Part shown: piece by piece, positions 7,462-11,843 of the stretch
Numbering within the stretch: the stretch's first letter is position 1
Layout: every line of letters starts with the position of its first letter
NCBI GenBank assembly: GCA_947629065.1
Contig: CANRCH010000044.1
Location: 1-11,843 of the forward strand
Origin: an uncultured Aliarcobacter sp.
Lineage (GTDB): Bacteria > Campylobacterota > Campylobacteria > Campylobacterales > Arcobacteraceae
Direction: 5' to 3'
Length of the DNA: 11,843 nucleotides
Made by a program: the position numbers and the translations under genes
The notes under the pieces: generated by a model
Databases searched by the model: none
What the model saw: the letters and a program-made list of their open reading frames with translations, nothing else
What the model was told of the DNA's origin: nothing

Positions 7462-9588
7462 ATGGCAAAAGTTTGTGAAATAGAACTAAATGGGCAAAAA
7501 GAGATATTTGAATTTGATAAAGTTGCAAAACAATCAAATGGTGCAGTTTTAGCAAAAGTAGGAGATTGTGTAGTTTTAGCTACAGTTGTATGTGAGTTTG
7601 ATAATCCAGTAAGCGAAGATTTTACGCCATTAACTGTTCAATATATAGAAAAAACTTATGCTGCTGCTAAACTTCCTGGTGGATTTATAAAAAGAGAGGG
7701 AAAACCAAGTGATTTTGAAACTCTTACTTCAAGAGTAATAGATAGAAGTTTAAGACCACTTTTCCCAAAAGGTTTTGTATATCCAACAACTATTACAGTT
7801 ATGGTTTTAAGCGTTGATAAAAGTGTTGATTTACAAACAATTGCATTAAATGCTGCAAATGCTGCACTTTATACTTCAAATTTACCAATAAAAAAATCTG
7901 TTTGTGGTGTTAGAGTTGCAAAAATAGATGGAAATCTTGTAACTAATCCAAGCAGTGAAGATTTATTAAATTCTACATTAGATTTATATGTAGCTGGTTC
8001 TAAAGATGAACTTCTAATGATAGAGATGAAAACTATAGGAAAAGATTTAAATGCAAATGAGATGGAAGAGGATGTTTTAGTTGAAGCTATCTCTTTTGCA
8101 CAAAATGCACTAAAAAATGCAAACACATCTTATGAAAAAGAGTTTGAATCTGCTTGTAAAGATAAATTTGATGCACCTTTAGTTGAGTTTACAATTGAAG
8201 AGAGTGTAATATCTTATGTAAGAGATAACTTTTCAGACGATGTAAAAGATGCAATTAAAAAACTAGCAAAAAGTGAAAGAGCCGTTGAACTTAAAGAGTT
8301 AGCTAGAAAAATAGCTGCAAATGATTATTGTGTTGAAAAAGAGTTAGAGTTTGCAACTATTTATGAAGCTGTAAGTATTGTAAAAAGAGAACTTGTAAGA
8401 TTTATGATTGTAAATGAAAAAGTAAGAGCCGATGGAAGAGGACTTAAAGATGTAAGACCAATTTCTATTGAAACAAATATTTTACCATCAGCACACTCAT
8501 CTTGTCTATTTACAAGAGGTGAAACTCAAGCACTTGTTGTTGGAACAATCGCTGGTGCTAAAGATGGACAAATGTATGAAGTTTTAGCAGATAAATCAAC
8601 TTCTATGGAAAACTTTATGGTTCATTATAACTTCCCTGGATTTAGTGTTGGTGAAGCAAAACCAATTTTTGGAGTAGGAAGAAGAGAATTAGGTCATGGA
8701 AATCTTGCAAAAAAAGCACTTGAAGCTACAATAGATTCAAACTTTAAAGATACAGTTAGACTAGTTTCAGAGATTTTAGAGTCAAATGGTTCTTCATCAA
8801 TGGCAACTGTTTGTGGAGGTTCACTTGCATTAAAAGCTGCAAGAATTCCAATTTCAAACTTAGTTGCTGGAGTTGCTATGGGAATGGTTGTTGAAGGTGA
8901 TAAATACTCAATCTTAACAGATATTATGGGGCTTGAAGATCACGATGGTGATATGGATTTCAAAGTTGCTGGAACAAAAAATGGAATCACAGCACTTCAA
9001 ATGGATATTAAGCTTGGTGGAATTGAGTTAAATGTATTAAAAGAAGCATTAAACCAAGCAAAAGATGGAAGAACGCATATTTTAGGTCTTATGGAAGAGG
9101 CTTCAAAAGATATTGTTGATAGTAAAGCACTTCCAAGTGTTGAAAGCTTTGAAATTGATCCATCTAAAATGATGCTTGTAATTGGAAAAGGTGGTTCAAC
9201 AATTAAAGAGATAATCGAAAAATACTCTGTAAATATTGATTTAGATAGAGATGAAGGTATTGTAAAAGTAAGCGGTGAAAATAAAAATAGTATAAAAGAA
9301 GCTTGTGCTTTTATTAAAAATATAGTTGATAATGCACCACAACAAAGCAAAAAAATTGATTTTGAAAAACTTTATAGTGTTGATGAAGTAATAGCTGGAA
9401 CTGTTGAAAGAGTTGTTGATTTTGGTGCTTTTGTACTTTTAGCAAAAGGTGGAGAAGGGCTTGTACATATCTCAAAACTATCAAAACAAAGAGTTGAAAA
9501 AGCAAGTGATGTTGTAAGCGTTGGTCAAAGTGTAGAAGTAAAAGTTCTAAAAGTACAAAAAGATAGAATAGAACTTAGTATTAATTAA
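7462..9588 (+). CDS. pnp: Polyribonucleotide nucleotidyltransferase (PNPase)
   Basis: A 708-residue PNPase, the phosphate-dependent 3'-5' exoribonuclease that degrades mRNA and can add 3' tails. The order is first RNase PH core (about 10-140, with 'PGGFIKREGKPSDFETLTSRVIDRSLRPLFP'), an all-helical domain (to about 300), and the second, catalytic RNase PH core (about 315-540). A KH domain with its GKGG loop (575-578) and an S1 domain (about 636-708, 'IAGTVERVVDFGAFVLL...GLVHISKLS') follow. Catalytic aspartates equivalent to E. coli Asp486 and Asp492 are Asp493 and Asp499 in 'GLEDHDGDMDF'. All domains are complete. AAGGA at 7450-7454 precedes the ATG by seven bases, a stronger site than its upstream neighbours have, so pnp may be translated independently of them. 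It is the last gene of the run beginning at purD, followed by a stem-loop spanning its stop codon. Confidence 0.97.
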   Translation: MAKVCEIELNGQKEIFEFDKVAKQSNGAVLAKVGDCVVLATVVCEFDNPVSEDFTPLTVQYIEKTYAAAKLPGGFIKREGKPSDFETLTSRVIDRSLRPLFPKGFVYPTTITVMVLSVDKSVDLQTIALNAANAALYTSNLPIKKSVCGVRVAKIDGNLVTNPSSEDLLNSTLDLYVAGSKDELLMIEMKTIGKDLNANEMEEDVLVEAISFAQNALKNANTSYEKEFESACKDKFDAPLVEFTIEESVISYVRDNFSDDVKDAIKKLAKSERAVELKELARKIAANDYCVEKELEFATIYEAVSIVKRELVRFMIVNEKVRADGRGLKDVRPISIETNILPSAHSSCLFTRGETQALVVGTIAGAKDGQMYEVLADKSTSMENFMVHYNFPGFSVGEAKPIFGVGRRELGHGNLAKKALEATIDSNFKDTVRLVSEILESNGSSSMATVCGGSLALKAARIPISNLVAGVAMGMVVEGDKYSILTDIMGLEDHDGDMDFKVAGTKNGITALQMDIKLGGIELNVLKEALNQAKDGRTHILGLMEEASKDIVDSKALPSVESFEIDPSKMMLVIGKGGSTIKEIIEKYSVNIDLDRDEGIVKVSGENKNSIKEACAFIKNIVDNAPQQSKKIDFEKLYSVDEVIAGTVERVVDFGAFVLLAKGGEGLVHISKLSKQRVEKASDVVSVGQSVEVKVLKVQKDRIELSIN

Positions 9589-9607
9589 TCCTTTTTGGAT
9601 TAATTAA
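9581..9607 (+). terminator. Stem-loop at the end of pnp, possible terminator
   Basis: TTAATTAATCC (9581-9591) and GGATTAATTAA (9597-9607) form a perfect 11-bp stem with a five-T loop. The pnp stop codon (9586-9588) is in the left arm. Only two pairs are G-C and no clean T-run follows (the next bases read ATCTTATAAAATAAC), so it is a weak intrinsic terminator at best. It could instead block exonuclease decay of the message 3' end, which would be notable on the mRNA of an exonuclease. Confidence 0.5.
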
Positions 9608-9675
9608 ATCTTATAAAATAACAATTTTCTTCCAAAAAATCTAATCCTAAATTAATAATCTTTACGATACCATAG

Positions 9676-9681
9676 TATAAA
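9676..9681 (+). promoter_or_regulatory. Candidate -10 box for cheY-cheA
   Basis: TATAAA in the context GTATAAATAAT fits a sigma-70 -10 box. It would start the transcript near 9688 and give a leader of about 28 bases before the cheY ATG. The upstream stretch is AT-rich with no evident -35, as is common in this phylum. I saw no sigma-54 type GG...GC pair. The 127-base gap and the stem-loop upstream make an independent promoter here likely. Confidence 0.4.
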
Positions 9682-9715
9682 TAATTTTTTAAATGTAAAA
9701 TTTCAAGGGGCTTTT

Positions 9716-10084
9716 ATGGCAAAACTTTTAATAGTAGATGACTCTACAATGCTTAGAGATATGTTGAACTACGCTTTAAACGAGGGTGGTTATAGTGATG
9801 TAGTTGAAGCAGTTGATGGAGTTGATGGCTTAGCAAAAGCAAAAGCTGAAAATTTTGACTTAATAATAACAGATGTAAATATGCCAAATATGGATGGCTT
9901 AACTCTAATAAGTGAACTTAGAAAAGTTCCACAATATCTAAAAAAACCTATTTTGGTACTAACAACTGAAAGAAGTGATGAGATGAAAGCAAAAGGTAAA
10001 GCAGCAGGTGCTACAGGATGGATTGTAAAACCATTTGTTCCTGATCAGTTGCTAAAAGCTGTTAATATTGTATTAAGTAGATAA
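9716..10084 (+). CDS. cheY: CheY-like chemotaxis response regulator
   Basis: A 122-residue protein consisting only of a receiver domain. The acidic pocket is Asp8-Asp9 ('LLIVDDS') with phospho-acceptor Asp53 ('IITDVNMPNMDG'). The switch residues are Thr83 ('LVLTTE') and Lys105 ('GWIVKPF'). At the position of E. coli Tyr106 there is Trp102, an aromatic change seen in many stand-alone CheY proteins. In the family, phosphorylated CheY leaves the receptor array and binds the flagellar switch. With cheA nine bases downstream, this is most likely its cognate regulator. AGGGG at 9706-9710 lies five bases before the ATG. Whether it drives the motor or acts as a phosphate sink cannot be told from sequence alone. 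Confidence 0.9.
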   Translation: MAKLLIVDDSTMLRDMLNYALNEGGYSDVVEAVDGVDGLAKAKAENFDLIITDVNMPNMDGLTLISELRKVPQYLKKPILVLTTERSDEMKAKGKAAGATGWIVKPFVPDQLLKAVNIVLSR

Positions 10085-10088
10085 AGGA
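10083..10088 (+). promoter_or_regulatory. cheA ribosome binding site overlapping the cheY stop
   Basis: AAAGGA begins within the cheY stop codon (10082-10084) and lies five bases before the cheA ATG at 10094. It fixes that start and suggests translational coupling of cheA to cheY. Confidence 0.6.
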
Positions 10089-10093
10089 TTCTC

Positions 10094-11843
10094 ATGTCAT
10101 TTGATATTTCAAAATATAGAGAAATGTTTCTAGAAGAGGCTGCAGAACTTTTTGAATCTGCTGATAATGTTCTTTTAGAAGCTGAAAATAATGGTAGCTT
10201 AACAGATGAAGAGATGGGACAACTGTTTCGTGATGTTCATACATTAAAAGGAAGTGGTGCTAGTGTTGAATTAGCTTACTTTGCAGAGTTTACACATGAT
10301 GTTGAAAATCTTATGGATAAACTAAGAAGCCATAAAATAGAGTATATTCCAGAAATGGCAGAGACTTTAATTGATGGTATTGATGTAATGAAAGAGATAC
10401 TTCAACTTGAAGTAAATAACGATATAAATAGAGAAAAATTTCAAGAATTAACAAGTGCTTTGCTAGAAGAAATTCGTGCGTATTCAAGTGGGGAAACTGT
10501 TGTTTCTAAGGCAAAAGAAGAGCCAGTTATTGAAGCTAAAGATGAAGTTGTAAAAGTTGAAGCTACTAAAGATGTTGAAATATCAGATAGTGATAATTTT
10601 GGATTCTTTGATGATGATATGAATGCACAAATAGATGAAGATGATGATTCTTATGGATTTTTTGTTGATGATGATTTAGAAGACCAAAAATCTTATGGTT
10701 TTTTTGATGATAAACTTGAAGCGTTAAGCGATACTATTAGTGAAGATGATTTTAAAATACCAGATGATCAAGAAAACTTTGGTTTCTTTGATGATGTTCC
10801 AGCAATTACACCAGATGCTGTTATGGAAACTAATGATATAAAAGAAGAAGTAATTAAAGAAACAGTAAAAACTGTAGCTGTAGAAAAAAGTGAGACTCCA
10901 AAAGTTGAAACAAAAGAGCAAGTAGCACAAACTCCAAGAAGACCAAGAGCTGAAAAAAAAGCTGATGATGAAAGTAAAAAAGTTCTTGCAAATAGTAATA
11001 ATAGTATTAGAGTAAATCTTGATAAAATTGATTTACTTATGAATAGTGTTGGAGATTTAGTTATAACAAATGCTATGCTTACTCAATTTTCATCAACAAT
11101 TGATGAAACAAAAACAAGAAATTCAGTTTTAGAAAGATTAGAACTTCTTGAAAGACATATTAGAGATATGCAAGATAGTATTATGAGTATTAGAATGGTT
11201 CCTATGGATTCTATTTATTCAAAATTCCCAAAAGTTGTGAGAGATATTTCTAAAAAACTTGGTAAAAAAGTTGAATTTAAACATTATGGAGATAATGTTG
11301 AAATTGATAAAGCAATGATTGAAGGATTAACAGATCCTTTAATGCATATTATTAGAAACTCTTTAGATCATGGTATTGAAATGCCTGAAGATAGAGTAAA
11401 GTCTGGAAAGAGCGATACTGGAACTATTAGTATTTCAGCAGAGCAAGCAAATGGTCAAATGATAATTACAATCGAAGATGATGGAAAAGGTGTTGACAGT
11501 GAAAAAGTTGCTCAAAAAGCACTAGAAAAAGGACAAATTGATGAAAATCAATTTGCAAGTGTGTCTCACAACGATAAGGCTCTTCTAATTTTTGGAGCAG
11601 GGCTTTCAACAGCTGATCAAATAACTGATATTTCAGGTCGTGGTGTTGGAATGGATGTTGTAAAAACAAATATTCATAAATTAGGTGGAATAATTAAGCT
11701 TGATACAGAATTAGGAAAAGGTACAGTTATTACAATTATGCTTCCTTTAACTCTTGCAATTCTTGATGGTCTTGATATAAGAGTTGGAGATCAAAAATAT
11801 ATTTTACCTCTTAGTTCTATTGTTGAATCACTTCAGCCAACAG
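10094..11843 (+). CDS. cheA: Chemotaxis histidine kinase CheA (3' end beyond window)
   Basis: 583 codons are visible, open to the right edge. The order is the P1 phosphotransfer domain with His49 in 'LFRDVHTLKGSG', a long acidic linker (about 130-300), P3 dimerisation helices from about 305 ('IRVNLDKIDLLMNSVGDLVI'), the P4 kinase domain, and the start of the CheW-like P5 domain (about 545 on). P4 shows the N box 'IIRNSLDHGIE' (419-429), G1 'DDGKGVD' (462-468), F box 'IFGAGLSTA' (499-507) and G2 'GRGVGMDVV' (515-523). All catalytic boxes are present, though Leu504 stands where the F box often has Phe. The kinase phosphorylates its own His49 under control of chemoreceptors and CheW, then passes phosphate to CheY. 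No P2 domain is recognisable; the linker instead has four Gly-Phe-Phe-acidic motifs. Many Campylobacterota CheA proteins end in a receiver domain, but that part lies outside the window. Confidence 0.95.
   Translation, partial: MSFDISKYREMFLEEAAELFESADNVLLEAENNGSLTDEEMGQLFRDVHTLKGSGASVELAYFAEFTHDVENLMDKLRSHKIEYIPEMAETLIDGIDVMKEILQLEVNNDINREKFQELTSALLEEIRAYSSGETVVSKAKEEPVIEAKDEVVKVEATKDVEISDSDNFGFFDDDMNAQIDEDDDSYGFFVDDDLEDQKSYGFFDDKLEALSDTISEDDFKIPDDQENFGFFDDVPAITPDAVMETNDIKEEVIKETVKTVAVEKSETPKVETKEQVAQTPRRPRAEKKADDESKKVLANSNNSIRVNLDKIDLLMNSVGDLVITNAMLTQFSSTIDETKTRNSVLERLELLERHIRDMQDSIMSIRMVPMDSIYSKFPKVVRDISKKLGKKVEFKHYGDNVEIDKAMIEGLTDPLMHIIRNSLDHGIEMPEDRVKSGKSDTGTISISAEQANGQMIITIEDDGKGVDSEKVAQKALEKGQIDENQFASVSHNDKALLIFGAGLSTADQITDISGRGVGMDVVKTNIHKLGGIIKLDTELGKGTVITIMLPLTLAILDGLDIRVGDQKYILPLSSIVESLQPT
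10592..10795 (+). repeat. Four-copy Gly-Phe-Phe-acidic motif in the CheA linker
   Basis: The linker between P1 and P3 repeats the pattern (Asn/Ser)-(Phe/Tyr)-Gly-Phe-Phe followed by two or three acidic residues. The copies are NFGFFDDD (168-175), SYGFFVDDD (186-194), SYGFFDD (200-206) and NFGFFDD (228-234). Spacing between the glycines is 18, 14 and 28 residues, so this is not a rigid tandem repeat. The residues between copies are acidic and look disordered. The codons differ between copies (GGA TTC TTT, GGA TTT TTT, GGT TTT TTT, GGT TTC TTT), so the protein motif rather than the DNA is conserved. Confidence 0.85.

Noticed and set aside
10724..10930. Minus-strand frame opposite the CheA linker
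   Set aside because: It is the reverse of low-complexity acidic cheA sequence, made almost wholly of Phe, Tyr, Ser and Asn, with no start signal. It is a composition artefact.
1..11843. Mobile element, CRISPR array, prophage or defence system
   Set aside because: No transposase, integrase, direct-repeat array or terminal inverted repeats were seen. All genes are housekeeping or chemotaxis in type, with uniform base composition.

Overview
The window looks like chromosome of an Arcobacter-type bacterium (Campylobacterota). The evidence is the very AT-rich coding sequence with AGA/AAA/TTA-dominated codons, tightly packed same-strand genes, and the gene order 6S RNA - purD - RDD protein - lptD - phosphoribosyltransferase-like gene - pnp followed by chemotaxis genes. 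All recognised genes lie on the + strand. No mobile element, CRISPR array, tRNA or rRNA was seen. The genus is inferred from protein character, not from a database match.

Region 1 (1-2738): hpf, a long-form ribosome hibernation factor, ends in two consecutive stem-loops, the second a good intrinsic terminator. It is followed by der (double-GTPase ribosome assembly factor) and, one base later, hemD (uroporphyrinogen-III synthase).

Region 2 (2739-2960): a 222-base gap without a credible protein. It folds into a long closing stem, central bubble and apical hairpin, and is best read as 6S RNA (ssrS) directly upstream of purD.

Region 3 (2961-9588): a compact run of purD, an RDD membrane protein, lptD, a degenerate phosphoribosyltransferase-like gene and pnp, with gaps of 1-4 bases or short overlaps. 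It is probably one transcription unit mixing purine synthesis, outer-membrane LPS assembly and RNA decay. A hairpin spans the pnp stop codon.

Region 4 (9589-11843): a 127-base intergenic region with a likely promoter, then cheY (stand-alone response regulator) and cheA (chemotaxis histidine kinase), which runs off the right edge. Where a P2 domain would be expected, CheA has a long acidic linker with four copies of a short Gly-Phe-Phe-acidic motif.

Most of the window is housekeeping. The items most worth a second look are the 6S RNA placed against purD, the repeated CheA linker motif, and the phosphoribosyltransferase relative that has lost its PRPP-binding residues but kept its place between lptD and pnp.
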